From: Acidobacteriota bacterium
Lineage (GTDB): Bacteria > Acidobacteriota > Blastocatellia > Pyrinomonadales > Pyrinomonadaceae
Assembly: GCA_020200135.1 (NCBI GenBank)
Contig: JAIVJI010000069.1
Coordinates: 18,417-82,416 of the forward strand
Direction of reading: 5' to 3'
Length of the DNA: 64,000 nt
Positions 1-7,076 of this stretch are shown piece by piece. The notes under the pieces are model-generated. The model had not been told where the DNA came from. It saw nothing but the letters and a program-made list of their open reading frames with translations, and did no database searches. Both the position numbers and the translations under genes were made by a program. How positions within the stretch are numbered: position 1 is the first letter of the stretch; every line of letters starts with the position of its first letter.

Positions 1-1
1 C

Positions 2-694
2 CTGAGCCCGCGCCGCGTCGAGGACTTCCAGGACCTCAGGCGCGAGCGCGCCGACTCGGCGCTCGACCGCCGGCACCGCTTTACGGTCGGCGCCATCTAC
101 GAGCTGCCCTTCTTCCGCAACCACTCGAGCCGCTTCGTCCGCACGGCGCTCGGCGGCTTCCAGCTCGCCGGCACCTACATGGCCGAATCGGGTCAGAGGG
201 CGACGGTGCTCTCGGGCATCGACTCGAACCTGAACGGCGACGCGGCGGCCGACCGCACCATCCGCAACCCGGCCGGGCTGCGCAACACGGCGAGCACCGT
301 GACGGCGCTGACCAACAGCGGCGGGCGGGTCGTCGGCTACCTGGCCGACGACCCGAACGCCGAGTACATCCAGGCCGGCCTGGGCGCGCTCTCGAACTCG
401 GCGCGCAACACGCTCCAGCTGCCCGGCATCAACAACATCGACCTGTCGCTCTTCAAGAACTTCCACTTCGGGGGCGACACGCGCCGGCGCATACAGGTGC
501 GCGCCGACTTCTTCAACGCCTTCAACCACCCGCAGTACATCCCGGGTCTGCCGAACGACGTGTCGCCGCTCCCGACCACGGGCGTCGGTCAGGTCAACAC
601 GATCTTCGCCGGGAACACTGACTTCAACCGCCCCGGCCGCGTCTTCAGCAGCAACCCGCGCGTCATCCAGATGGCGCTCCGGTTCGACTTCTAA
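2..694 (+). CDS. TonB-dependent receptor (Oar-like), C-terminal fragment
   Basis: The frame is open from the window edge, so this is the last 230 residues of a larger outer-membrane protein. It reads as the end of a TonB-dependent receptor beta-barrel: an 'RRHRFTVGAIYELPF' strand, the conserved 'VRADFFNAFNHPQY' segment near the C-terminus and a final aromatic residue (RFDF), which is the usual outer-membrane sorting signal. This pattern is characteristic of the large Oar/carboxypeptidase-regulatory-domain receptors that are heavily expanded in Acidobacteria. The plug and N-terminal domain lie outside the window, so substrate cannot be inferred. A strong intrinsic terminator follows 40 nt after the stop. 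Confidence 0.85.
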   Translation: MSPRRVEDFQDLRRERADSALDRRHRFTVGAIYELPFFRNHSSRFVRTALGGFQLAGTYMAESGQRATVLSGIDSNLNGDAAADRTIRNPAGLRNTASTVTALTNSGGRVVGYLADDPNAEYIQAGLGALSNSARNTLQLPGINNIDLSLFKNFHFGGDTRRRIQVRADFFNAFNHPQYIPGLPNDVSPLPTTGVGQVNTIFAGNTDFNRPGRVFSSNPRVIQMALRFDF

Positions 695-733
695 AGACCG
701 GCGCGGGACTTCCCCGTTAACCTTTCACCCTGC

Positions 734-770
734 GAGGGGCGGCCGCACAAACGGCCGCCCCTCTTTTCTT
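734..770 (+). terminator. Rho-independent terminator of the receptor gene
   Basis: A perfect 12-bp GC-rich stem (734-745 with 752-763) closes a 6-nt loop and is followed by TTTTCTT. Textbook intrinsic terminator, 40 nt after the receptor stop codon. Confidence 0.9.
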
Positions 771-797
771 CCCGGAAAAAAATCTCCCCCCCGGCCG

Positions 798-845
798 TTT
801 CATGTGTGAAAAAGCGTTGCGCCGCTGTTTCACCTGTGATACAGT
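798..845 (+). promoter_or_regulatory. Promoter with two operator-like dyads upstream of the AAA ATPase
   Basis: Positions 798-811 form a perfect dyad (TTTCA, 4 nt, TGAAA). Thirty bases downstream, 828-841 repeats it nearly exactly (TTTCA, 4 nt, TGATA). A possible promoter, TTGCGC (817-822), 17 nt, TACAGT (840-845), lies between and under these sites, so a dimeric repressor binding here would block it. The 30-bp spacing puts both sites on the same DNA face. The cognate regulator is unknown. The leader to the start codon would be about 120 nt. Confidence 0.5.
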
Positions 846-967
846 GCCCGAGAATCGCGGAGCGACTCCCGAAGTTCCGGGAAGAGTTCTCCGCCGGTCA
901 GGCGCAGCAAGAGAGGCCCCCCTCCAGCATTTTCAGGCCGCAACCGGCTTTTGAGGAGAATTGAGTG

Positions 968-2032
968 ATGAGCAATACGACGAAACCGAGAATTAACCCT
1001 TTGAGCCGGCGGCCGCGCCAGCAGCGTCTGGTGATGGCGGTGCGCGGCGGCGCCGGGACGGGCAAGAGCTGGTTCCTGCGCTCGCTCGCGGAGGCCGGCC
1101 TCGGCCGCCTCTGCATCTTCGACGTGGAGCGCAAGACGCGCCTCCTCGCGGGCGTCGGCAACCACTTCGACGGTCTTGAGATCGAGCACCCGGACGAGCT
1201 GCCCGAGTTCATCGACTGGGCCCTGTCGGGCGAGGGCAAGGAGCAGAACTACGGCTGCTTCGGGCTCGACTCGTGGGCGGCCTACTTCAGCGCCAAGCAC
1301 GCCGAGACCATCAAGGCCGTCCGCGACCGCACGGGCGACACCCTCTCACAACCCACGGCCGAGGAGCTTGCGGCCGACCAGATGGTCTTGCAGGGCGTGC
1401 TCCGGCGGCTCTGCATGGAGTCGGGCAAGTCCGTCGTCATCGTCGACCAGATTCCGGCGAAGGGCAAAGAGCAGAAGGAGGACAACGAGATCGGGCGCGT
1501 GCTGCCGATGACGGCCTCGGGCCTCGAGTATTTCGTTGACGTGATGGTGGAGGTCTCTTTGCAGGAGCGCGACGGCGAGATCGTCCGCGTCTTCCAGGTC
1601 GTGAAGTCGAACAGCCCGGCCTTCGAGGTCGGCTTCGAGCTGACAGGCAGCGTCACCTTCAAGGACTTCCTCGACCACATGAAGCGCGAGCACGGCGGCG
1701 ACCTGCCGATGGAAGCGCCGAAGCCGGCTTCGGTGCCCGAGACCATCGAGGAGAAGCAGCCGCTCACGCTCGTCCAGCCGACGATGACCGTGCAGGAGCT
1801 GGTCGAGAAGGCCGAGCGCCTGGGCTTCAAGCAGGCCGACGTGGTGACGGGCGCGCGCGTCTACCACAACCAGCCGAACATCTACCGCCTGACACCTGAG
1901 CAGGTCGCGGACCTCGACCGCCGCATGACCGCACGCGCCGAGCGCGTCAAGATGGCCCAGACCACGGAAGAAGTCGAAGACGAGAAGCCCGCCGCACGCG
2001 CGCAGGCCGCACGCAACCTCAAGCGCGCCTGA
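968..2032 (+). CDS. RecA-like AAA ATPase, similar to phage Sak4-type nucleotide-binding proteins
   Basis: The protein has 354 residues, with a Walker A motif GGAGTGKS at residues 27-34 directly after a basic N-terminus. A Walker-B-like strand (FGLDSW) and a second strand 'SVVIVDQIP' follow, as in single-domain RecA/Sak4-type ATPases (the AAA_24 type of phage protein). The last ~110 residues are charged, Pro/Glu-rich and probably a flexible tail. The start is the ATG at 968, with GAGGAGAA at 953-960; a GTG just upstream is also in frame. The gene stands alone, with no phage genes around it and its own dyad-controlled promoter. A role in single-strand annealing or recombination is inferred from fold only; a generic P-loop ATPase of another pathway is equally possible. 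Confidence 0.65.
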   Translation: MSNTTKPRINPLSRRPRQQRLVMAVRGGAGTGKSWFLRSLAEAGLGRLCIFDVERKTRLLAGVGNHFDGLEIEHPDELPEFIDWALSGEGKEQNYGCFGLDSWAAYFSAKHAETIKAVRDRTGDTLSQPTAEELAADQMVLQGVLRRLCMESGKSVVIVDQIPAKGKEQKEDNEIGRVLPMTASGLEYFVDVMVEVSLQERDGEIVRVFQVVKSNSPAFEVGFELTGSVTFKDFLDHMKREHGGDLPMEAPKPASVPETIEEKQPLTLVQPTMTVQELVEKAERLGFKQADVVTGARVYHNQPNIYRLTPEQVADLDRRMTARAERVKMAQTTEEVEDEKPAARAQAARNLKRA

Positions 2033-2044
2033 GGCCCGGCCGCA

Positions 2045-2097
2045 AAGGCGAAAGGGAGGGTGAGAAGCACGCTGCTTCTCACCCTCCCTTTCGCCTT
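2045..2097. repeat. Perfect 25-bp hairpin after the AAA ATPase gene
   Basis: Arms 2045-2069 and 2073-2097 are perfectly complementary with a 3-nt loop. The arm contains the short words AAGGCGAAAGGGAGGG. It starts 12 nt after the stop codon and lacks a clear T-run. Same architecture (3'-end position, word-built arms) as the other long hairpins in this window; the words resemble those of the 43898-43965 hairpin. Confidence 0.85.
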
Positions 2098-2260
2098 CAG
2101 GACAGAAACTTGATAGTTCGACTAGAAATCCGTGCTCCCGCCTGCCTATAATCCCGCCGTACCAAATCCCCTTGAACCGAACTCCCCCGCTAAAACTTTC
2201 GGGCCTACGTCCGCGCGAGGACGCGCCCGCCGGCGGCAATCTCATGCAACGGGAGAACTG

Positions 2261-3286
2261 ATGGCGACAAAGTCGAACAAGCAGGGTGCGAAGAAGGGCG
2301 CGGCGAAGTCGGGCGGGAAGGGCGGCGCGGCGAAGAAGGCGGCCAAGTCCCCCCCAGAGTCGGCGGCGAAGTCCGCGGCGGAGAAGTTGGCCGCGTTGCG
2401 CAGGGGGTCCCCGCCGCGCGTGCTTGAGGAGCCGGAGTCGCCGATGCCGGCGCAGCACCTCAAGAAGCCGGGGCTGGAGGCCGAGCTTAAGCTCAAGCCG
2501 CGTTACGAGGCGCCGCATTACCGCGGGTCGAGCAAGCTCAACAACCGCGCGGCGCTCATCACCGGCGGCGACAGCGGCATCGGTCGCGCGGTGGCCGTGC
2601 TGTTCGCGCGCGAGGGCGCGGACGTGGGGCTGGTCTACCTGCCCGTGGAGCAGGTGGACGCCGAGGAGACGCGCGCGGCGGTCGAGCGCGAGGGGCGGCG
2701 CGCGCTGCTCATCCCGGGCGACGTGCGCGACGCGGGGTTCTGCCGCGAGGCCGTCGAGCGCACGGTCGGGGAGTTCGGCAAGCTCGACATCCTCGTCAAC
2801 AACGCCGCCTTCCAGCAGCACCAGAAGACGATAGAGGAAGTGTCGGACGAGCAGTTCCACCGGACTTTCAAGACGAACATCTACGGCTACTTCTACATGG
2901 CGAAGGCCGCGCTCGCGCACATGACCGAGGGCGCGGTTATCATCAACACCGGCTCCATCACGGGGCTCGAGGGGAGCAAGGAGCTGCTCGACTACTCGGC
3001 GACGAAGGGGGCGATTCACGCCTTCACCAAGTCGCTCGCGCAGAACCTCGTCGAGCGGCGCATCCGCGTCAACTGCGTCGCGCCGGGGCCGGTCTGGACG
3101 CCGCTCAACCCGGCGGACAAGGCGGCCAGGGACGTGGCCGAGTTCGGCGCCGACACGCCCTTCAAGCGCCCCGCGCAGCCCGAGGAGATGGCGCCCGCGT
3201 ACGTCTTCTTCGCCTCCGAGGCGGATTCGAGCTACATCACGGGCGAGGTACTCACGCTGCTCGGCGGCGACACGACCGCCGGCTAA
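2261..3286 (+). CDS. SDR-family oxidoreductase, YghA/general-stress type
   Basis: A 341-residue short-chain dehydrogenase. TGGDSGIG (101-108) is the NAD(P)-binding glycine motif, NNAA (180-183) follows, and Ser232, Tyr245 and Lys249 (YSATK) complete the catalytic set. The segment 'PMPAQHLKKPGLEAELKLKP' before the fold is typical of the YghA/YhxC stress subfamily. Ahead of it lies a ~50-residue Lys/Ala-rich tail resembling histone-H1-like or DNA-binding tails. This is unusual for the family and is either a localisation or nucleic-acid-binding extension. The ATG at 2261 was chosen because GGGAG sits at 2251-2255; a longer in-frame start at 2132 has no such site. A TATAAT at 2147-2152 may be the -10. 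The next two small stress-like genes follow with short spacing. Confidence 0.85.
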   Translation: MATKSNKQGAKKGAAKSGGKGGAAKKAAKSPPESAAKSAAEKLAALRRGSPPRVLEEPESPMPAQHLKKPGLEAELKLKPRYEAPHYRGSSKLNNRAALITGGDSGIGRAVAVLFAREGADVGLVYLPVEQVDAEETRAAVEREGRRALLIPGDVRDAGFCREAVERTVGEFGKLDILVNNAAFQQHQKTIEEVSDEQFHRTFKTNIYGYFYMAKAALAHMTEGAVIINTGSITGLEGSKELLDYSATKGAIHAFTKSLAQNLVERRIRVNCVAPGPVWTPLNPADKAARDVAEFGADTPFKRPAQPEEMAPAYVFFASEADSSYITGEVLTLLGGDTTAG

Positions 3287-3318
3287 AAGTTTTCATCCAA
3301 CACCGAACGGAGGGACAG

Positions 3319-3507
3319 ATGTCAGACAAGGACAGGCAGAAGAAGGACGGCGGGCGCAAGGACAAGAAGAACCAGGCGATGCACGAGCGCGAGAACGAGG
3401 TCGTGCAGGAGGCGAGCGCGCCGCAGCAGGTGCGCGACGCCTCGAACCTGACCGACACGCAGCCCGGCCCGGCCGACACGCGCGAGGGCGGCAACGGGGG
3501 GCGCTAA
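3319..3507 (+). CDS. Small hydrophilic Lys/Glu-rich protein
   Basis: A 62-residue, strongly charged protein with no hydrophobic core and no Cys. It starts 'MSDKDRQKKDGGRKDKKNQ', has a Glu/Gln-rich middle and a Gly/Arg end, so it is predicted disordered. GGAGGGACAG immediately precedes the ATG. It lies 32 nt after the SDR and 25 nt before the metallothionein gene, so the three are probably co-transcribed. Composition resembles general-stress hydrophilins; no family was recognised and function is unknown. A comparable orphan occurs at 63744-63944. Confidence 0.7.
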   Translation: MSDKDRQKKDGGRKDKKNQAMHERENEVVQEASAPQQVRDASNLTDTQPGPADTREGGNGGR

Positions 3508-3532
3508 AACTTCAACAGGGAGGTGAGCGGAG

Positions 3533-3700
3533 ATGCCAGACCCAGTCAGGACGGACGAGAAGAAGTGCGCGCACCAGACCTGCACCTGCATGGTCGGGGG
3601 CGAGCGCAGGTTTTGCAGCGACTACTGCGAGGACGCGAACGACTCAGACCCCACCTCGGTCTGCACCTGCGACCACCCGGGCTGCAAGTCGAACCGTTGA
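3533..3700 (+). CDS. Bacterial-type metallothionein (short gene)
   Basis: A 55-residue protein with eight Cys and two His. The order of metal-binding residues is C-x-H-x2-C-x-C, then F-C-x3-C, then C-x-C-x-H-x2-C, with the near-diagnostic strings 'CAHQTCTCMV', 'FCSDYCEDA' and 'CTCDHPGC'. This matches the layout of prokaryotic metallothioneins (SmtA/BmtA family), which bind Zn, Cd or Cu(I) in a cytoplasmic cluster. An AGGGAGGTGAGCGG ribosome-binding stretch precedes the ATG. At 55 codons it is easily missed by length filters. It closes the SDR - hydrophilic protein - metallothionein group and is followed 15 nt later by a long repeat hairpin. No SmtB-like regulator is next to it. Confidence 0.85.
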   Translation: MPDPVRTDEKKCAHQTCTCMVGGERRFCSDYCEDANDSDPTSVCTCDHPGCKSNR

Positions 3701-3715
3701 CCCGCTGAGACGATA

Positions 3716-3811
3716 AATTAACATGGATGGACAGGATGAACAGGATTAAGAGATTTGAGATTTGAAATCTTTAATTTCTTATCCCCTTCATCCTGTCCAT
3801 CCATGTTAATT
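3716..3811. repeat. 3'-end hairpin element, family A copy 1
   Basis: Arms 3716-3746 and 3781-3811 match at 29 of 31 positions. The arm is built from the words ATGGATGGACAGGATGAA. The loop region contains TTTGAGATTTGAAATCT, also present in copy 3 at 12326-12426 and partly in copy 2 at 8277-8378. It lies 15 nt after the metallothionein stop. No target-site duplication, transposase or T-run is visible. Confidence 0.9.
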
Positions 3812-3914
3812 CATTTCCCCGCCAATCCGGCTCGTCCGTTTGACACGGGCGCGTTGCGTCGTAAAATCACACTTCGCCGGAACGCCCATCTCAGCCGAAG
3901 GAAACTATCGAGCG

Positions 3915-4151
3915 ATGACTTACGTGGTGACAGAGGACTGCGTCGATTGCAAGTACACGGACTGCGCGGCGGTCTGCCCCGTCGAGGCTTTTCACGAGGA
4001 ATGCCCCGTCGAGGCCATCTACGCAGACGTGTCGCTCCCCGAGCAGTATGCCGACTGGCTCCCGCTCAACGCCACGGCGCAGGACTACCCCATCCTGAGC
4101 GGCAAGATACCCGCCCTCTTCGGCCCCACCTGCAAGGGTAAGCCTGAATGA
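3915..4151 (+). CDS. FdxA-like ferredoxin with an internal deletion removing the second Fe-S motif
   Basis: Residues 1-28 match a seven-iron/2[4Fe-4S] FdxA-type ferredoxin: '[17 protein letters not shown]' then 'AAVCPVEAF', with Cys9, 12, 17 and 21. The C-terminal part ('[20 protein letters not shown]') is also canonical. Between them the usual ~20 residues (of the kind 'xxLYINPDTCIDCxAC') are absent: His27-Glu28 runs straight into Glu29-Cys30. Three of the four ligands of the second cluster are therefore lost, and the protein is 78 residues instead of about 100. The reading frame is intact. It could be a true one-cluster variant, a dead gene or an assembly loss at ~3996-4002. The ATG at 3915 fits the family start exactly. 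Confidence 0.75.
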   Translation: MTYVVTEDCVDCKYTDCAAVCPVEAFHEECPVEAIYADVSLPEQYADWLPLNATAQDYPILSGKIPALFGPTCKGKPE

Positions 4152-4241
4152 AAGAGTCTGGAGTCTGAAGTCAAGACAGCACGCCACTCAGACTTGGTTC
4201 ATCTCCTGCCCAAGACTCCGGACTTCAGACTCCAGACTCTT
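4152..4241. repeat. Perfect 21-bp long-loop hairpin between convergent genes
   Basis: Arms 4152-4172 and 4221-4241 are perfectly complementary. The arm is made of the repeated word AGTCTG (AGAGTCTGGAGTCTGAAGTC). It begins at the base after the ferredoxin stop, and its other arm overlaps the stop codon of the convergent transglutaminase gene, so it sits on both 3' ends. Confidence 0.85.
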
Positions 4242-5091
4242 AATTCAACATCGCCTGCTTCACACGCATTCTGGTCAGTTGCTCGCTGACGGAGTCTGCG
4301 TCCGGGGCTTCGGGGGCGAGGTTGAGGTAGAGCTGTGTCTCGACGACGGCTTCGGGCAGGCGACCGAGCTGGGCGAGGAGCATTCCGCGGTCGCGCCGCT
4401 CTTCGAGATCCTGGGGCGTGAGCAGGAGTATGCGTTCGACGGCGGCGAGCGCGCGCCGGTAGAGCCGCGCACGCGCGTAGACGGCCTTCAGGTTGCCGAG
4501 CATCCGCACGAGGATGGCGCGCGCCCCGACCGGCCGCAGGTGCGCGTCCTCAAGCGCGATCTTCCCCTCGTAGATGAGGTCGAGCCGCGCCTGACACTCC
4601 TCCTGGTCGGTCTGCCGCCCGTTGAAAGGGTCAACCAGAACCCACTCGCCCCCGCCCTCGCGCGCGCGGACGATGAAGTGGCCGGGGAGCCCGAGTCCCT
4701 CGACGCGGAGGCCGGCGCGGCGGCCGACCTCCGCGTAGACGACCGAGAGCGTGATGGGAATCCCCTTGCGGCGGCCGAGCACCTGGTGGAGCATGCTGTT
4801 GCGCGGGTCGTAGTAGTCGGCCTCGTTGCCGGCGAACCCGAGCTCGTCGAAGAGGTAGCGGTTGAGCGCCCCGACGCGCGACCCGCCCCAACCGTCCGCG
4901 CGCGAGCGCGCCTCCTCGCCCATTTCGTCCAGGCGCGCGAGACAGCGCCCGACGTCGGCTCGGCGCGGCTCCTCCTCGGCGCCTATCAGCAGAGCCGCCA
5001 GCCCGAGGTCGATCGCGCCCTCCGGCCGCGACGCCTCCGACGCGAACCGCCGCCGCACCTCCGCCGCCGCCAGCTTGTCAGCAGGAGTCAT
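4240..5091 (-). CDS. SirB1-type transglutaminase-like protein with TPR tail
   Basis: 283 residues, the usual SirB1/YchA length. The middle carries the family signature 'NSMLHQVLGRRKGIPITLS' followed by 'GLGLPGHFIV', a transglutaminase-like fold lacking an obvious catalytic Cys. The C-terminal ~90 residues form two TPR-like helices ('AIDLG...'-type N-terminus, 'PQDLEERRDRGMLLAQLG' at the C-end). Members are widespread and their biochemical role is unresolved; some sit with prfA/prmC, which is not the case here. There is no clear Shine-Dalgarno before the ATG, so the start is the least certain part. The stop codon is overlapped by the 4152-4241 hairpin. Confidence 0.8.
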   Translation of the reverse strand: MTPADKLAAAEVRRRFASEASRPEGAIDLGLAALLIGAEEEPRRADVGRCLARLDEMGEEARSRADGWGGSRVGALNRYLFDELGFAGNEADYYDPRNSMLHQVLGRRKGIPITLSVVYAEVGRRAGLRVEGLGLPGHFIVRAREGGGEWVLVDPFNGRQTDQEECQARLDLIYEGKIALEDAHLRPVGARAILVRMLGNLKAVYARARLYRRALAAVERILLLTPQDLEERRDRGMLLAQLGRLPEAVVETQLYLNLAPEAPDADSVSEQLTRMRVKQAMLN

Positions 5092-5100
5092 ATGTAAGAG

Positions 5101-5175
5101 CGTGAACCGTGAACCGTAAACCGTGACAAGAAGAACCCGTTTTTTCTTGTCACGGTTTACGGTTCACGGTTCACG
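5101..5175. repeat. Perfect 32-bp hairpin, family B copy 1
   Basis: Arms 5101-5132 and 5144-5175 are perfectly complementary around an 11-nt loop. The arm is a near-tandem of GTGAACC and GTAAACC words (CGTGAACCGTGAACCGTAAA). It lies 7 nt beyond the stop of the HAD gene (minus strand). The same word builds the hairpin at 40429-40522. Confidence 0.9.
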
Positions 5176-5182
5176 GCTTTTC

Positions 5183-5893
5183 TTATCGCTTTCCCCATTC
5201 GGTGTCGAAGACGTGGTGGACGGCGTCGGTCGTCCAGTCGGCGAGGCTGCGCGTGACCGAGTCGGCGCCGGCTTCCCGCAGCGCCGCTTCGGGGACGGTG
5301 TTGGTGACGCCGAGCGCGCGCATCCCGGCGGCGCGCGCCGAACGGACGCCGGGCGGCGAGTCCTCGACGACGAGACACTCGTCCGCGCGCAGGGGGATGA
5401 TGTGCGCCTCGCCGCGCTTGCGGTTGAGCAGTTCGAGCCCGCTGTTGTAGCAGGACGGGTCGGGCTTGCAGGCGGTGGCGTCCCCCGCGCTGACGACGAC
5501 CTCGAAGTAAGACGCGAGCGCGGCGCGTTCGAGCACGTGGTCGATCTCGGTGCGGCGCGCCATGCTGACGAGCCCGACGGCGTAGCGGCGTGAGCAGGCC
5601 TTGATGAAGGTGACGACGCCGTGGAAGAGCGGCAGCTCGCCCTCCAGCAGCTTGCGGTGCGCGGCCGTCTTGGCTTCCAAGAGGCGGCCGAGCTGTTCGT
5701 CGTCCAGTTCCCTCTCGGCGCGCCCGTAGGCCGCGCGCAGGAACGTCACGTCGTCCATCCCGAGCGACCCGTAATAGTCGGCCTCGGTCAGCGTCATCCC
5801 CTCGCGCCCCAGCACCTCCTGGTAGGCTTTCATCTGCAACGGCTCGTCGTCGACGATGACGCCGTTGAAGTCAAAAAAGACGGCCTGAATCAT
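5183..5893 (-). CDS. HAD-superfamily phosphatase/phosphomutase-like protein
   Basis: 236 residues with the full HAD subfamily I layout. Motif I is 'FFDFNGVIVDDEP' (nucleophile Asp8), followed by a helical cap at ~15-90, motif II 'VGLVS' (Ser110), motif III Lys143 in 'CKPDP', and motif IV 'VVEDSPPGV' (Glu177, Asp178). Overall it resembles beta-phosphoglucomutase or phosphoglycolate-phosphatase relatives. The second Asp of the DxD motif, normally the general acid/base, is Asn10 here; such DFNG variants exist as a recognisable subgroup. The substrate cannot be assigned. The ATG at 5893 has GAGG upstream. Confidence 0.85.
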   Translation of the reverse strand: MIQAVFFDFNGVIVDDEPLQMKAYQEVLGREGMTLTEADYYGSLGMDDVTFLRAAYGRAERELDDEQLGRLLEAKTAAHRKLLEGELPLFHGVVTFIKACSRRYAVGLVSMARRTEIDHVLERAALASYFEVVVSAGDATACKPDPSCYNSGLELLNRKRGEAHIIPLRADECLVVEDSPPGVRSARAAGMRALGVTNTVPEAALREAGADSVTRSLADWTTDAVHHVFDTEWGKR

Positions 5894-5952
5894 TAGACCT
5901 CAAGCGAAAACGTTTGTCCGGAGTTGAGTAGAACGCGCTTATTGTATCAGGG

Positions 5953-6032
5953 AGTAGACAGTAGACAGTAGTCAGTAGCCAGTAGAAGCTAGCTGAGTTC
6001 TACTGGCTACTGACTGCTGTCTACTGTCTACT
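5953..6032. repeat. 34-bp hairpin, family C copy 1, encoding the end of the DUF1003 gene
   Basis: Arms 5953-5986 and 5999-6032 pair at 33 of 34 positions around a 12-nt loop, with TTTTT following on the plus strand. The arm is a near-tandem of GTAGACA/GTAGTCA words (AGTAGACAGTAGACAGTAGT). The minus-strand gene at 6021 ends inside it: AGT AGA CAG TAG gives Ser-Arg-Gln-stop. Family C recurs at 31122-31238 and 33461-33575. Confidence 0.9.
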
Positions 6033-6887
6033 TTTTAGTTCTTCACGCAGCTCGGAGAAGAGGTGCGGCAGGCGGTCGGATTCGAGGAGGTCGAGGCGGC
6101 GCATGACTTCGTTGAGCGCCAGCTCGTTCTTGAGGTTGACCTGGAAGTCGAGGTCGGCGCGGAGGCGGTCTTTGTCGCTCTGCCGGTTCTGCGAGATGAG
6201 GATGATGGGCGCCAGCAGCGCGGCGACGATGCCGTTCAACACGTCGAGGAACGAGTAGGGGAAGGGGTCGAGCCCCTGGTCTTGCCGCCAGGCCGTGTTG
6301 TAGACGACCCAGAAGATGATGAAGGCGGCGGTGGCGGCGATGAACTTCCAGCTCCCGCCGAACTCCGAGAGGGCGTGCGCCATGCGGTCGGAGAAGGTCT
6401 GGCGCTCCTCGTCCACCTCGTTGAGGTTGCGCGTGACGCGCTGGCGCAGCATGTCGTCGGTCGCGCGCAGCCGCTCGGTGATGGCGGCGAGCATCGAGAG
6501 CGCGACCTGCGGCGTGCGGCCGACGAAGGCGTGAAAGCCCTCGCGCGAGAGCACCGCGAGCCGCGCGTCCTCCGAGACGGTGGCGGTCGCCGAGCGCGGC
6601 TTGCCGTCGAGGATGGACATCTCGCCGAAGAAGTCGCCGGCCGCCAGCTCGGCGAGCGTCACCTCGTCGCCGTCGTCGTCGCGGATGTGGATGCGGACGC
6701 GCCCGCCCTCGATGAGGTACATCGCGCCGCCGGGCTCGCCCTTGCGGAAGAGGACGCTGCCGGCGGGCCTCAGCTCCAGCCTGAGCAGCTCGCGCAGGCC
6801 CGACGCCGCCTCGTCGTCGAGCGTGGCGAAGAGCGGGACCGAGCGCAGCGATTCGAGCGTCATCACGGGGCGGACGTTCTCTGACAT
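6021..6887 (-). CDS. Cyclic-nucleotide-binding domain plus DUF1003 membrane protein
   Basis: 288 residues. Residues ~10-130 are a CNB/cupin fold ('SVPLFATLDDEAA', 'GDFFGEMSILDGKPRSATA' phosphate-binding-cassette-like). There follows a charged linker and a DUF1003 module (~165-285) with two transmembrane helices ('WKFIAATAAFIIFWVVYNTA' and 'VAALLAPIILI') and the family motif 'SQNRQSDKDRLRADLDFQVN'. It probably senses a small ligand at the inner membrane; ligand and output are unknown. A GAGGTGA site precedes the ATG. The last three residues and the stop come from the family C hairpin, implying that the element landed on the original 3' end. Confidence 0.9.
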   Translation of the reverse strand: MSENVRPVMTLESLRSVPLFATLDDEAASGLRELLRLELRPAGSVLFRKGEPGGAMYLIEGGRVRIHIRDDDGDEVTLAELAAGDFFGEMSILDGKPRSATATVSEDARLAVLSREGFHAFVGRTPQVALSMLAAITERLRATDDMLRQRVTRNLNEVDEERQTFSDRMAHALSEFGGSWKFIAATAAFIIFWVVYNTAWRQDQGLDPFPYSFLDVLNGIVAALLAPIILISQNRQSDKDRLRADLDFQVNLKNELALNEVMRRLDLLESDRLPHLFSELREELKSRQ

Positions 6888-6987
6888 CAGGACTCACCTC
6901 ACTTGCAGGGGTTGAGGGTTGAAGGACTCAAAAGCAGCGCGGAGATTATCACGAAACGGCGCGGGGCGAGGACAGAGGATTTAACCG

Positions 6988-7050
6988 CGCGGACGCCAAA
7001 GACACGGCCGAAGGCACTTCATGCCTTCGGCCGTGTCTTTGGCGTCCGCG
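6988..7050. repeat. Perfect 29-bp hairpin downstream of the thioredoxin gene
   Basis: Arms 6988-7016 and 7022-7050 are perfectly complementary around a 5-nt loop. The sequence (CGCGGACGCCAAAGACACGG on one arm) is unrelated to families A-C. It lies 26 nt past the thioredoxin stop on the minus strand, between it and the start of the DUF1003 gene. Confidence 0.85.
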
Positions 7051-7076
7051 TTGGCGAGCTTACTTTTCGCGGGCGC

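Noticed and set aside
3523..3708. A 61-codon frame overlapping the metallothionein
   Set aside because: Shifted by one phase; the metallothionein frame has the better ribosome-binding site and an unmistakable Cys/His pattern.
3716..3811. Family A elements as classical MITE insertions
   Set aside because: No target-site duplication is visible at any of the three copies and no related transposase is present. They were kept as unclassified repeats.
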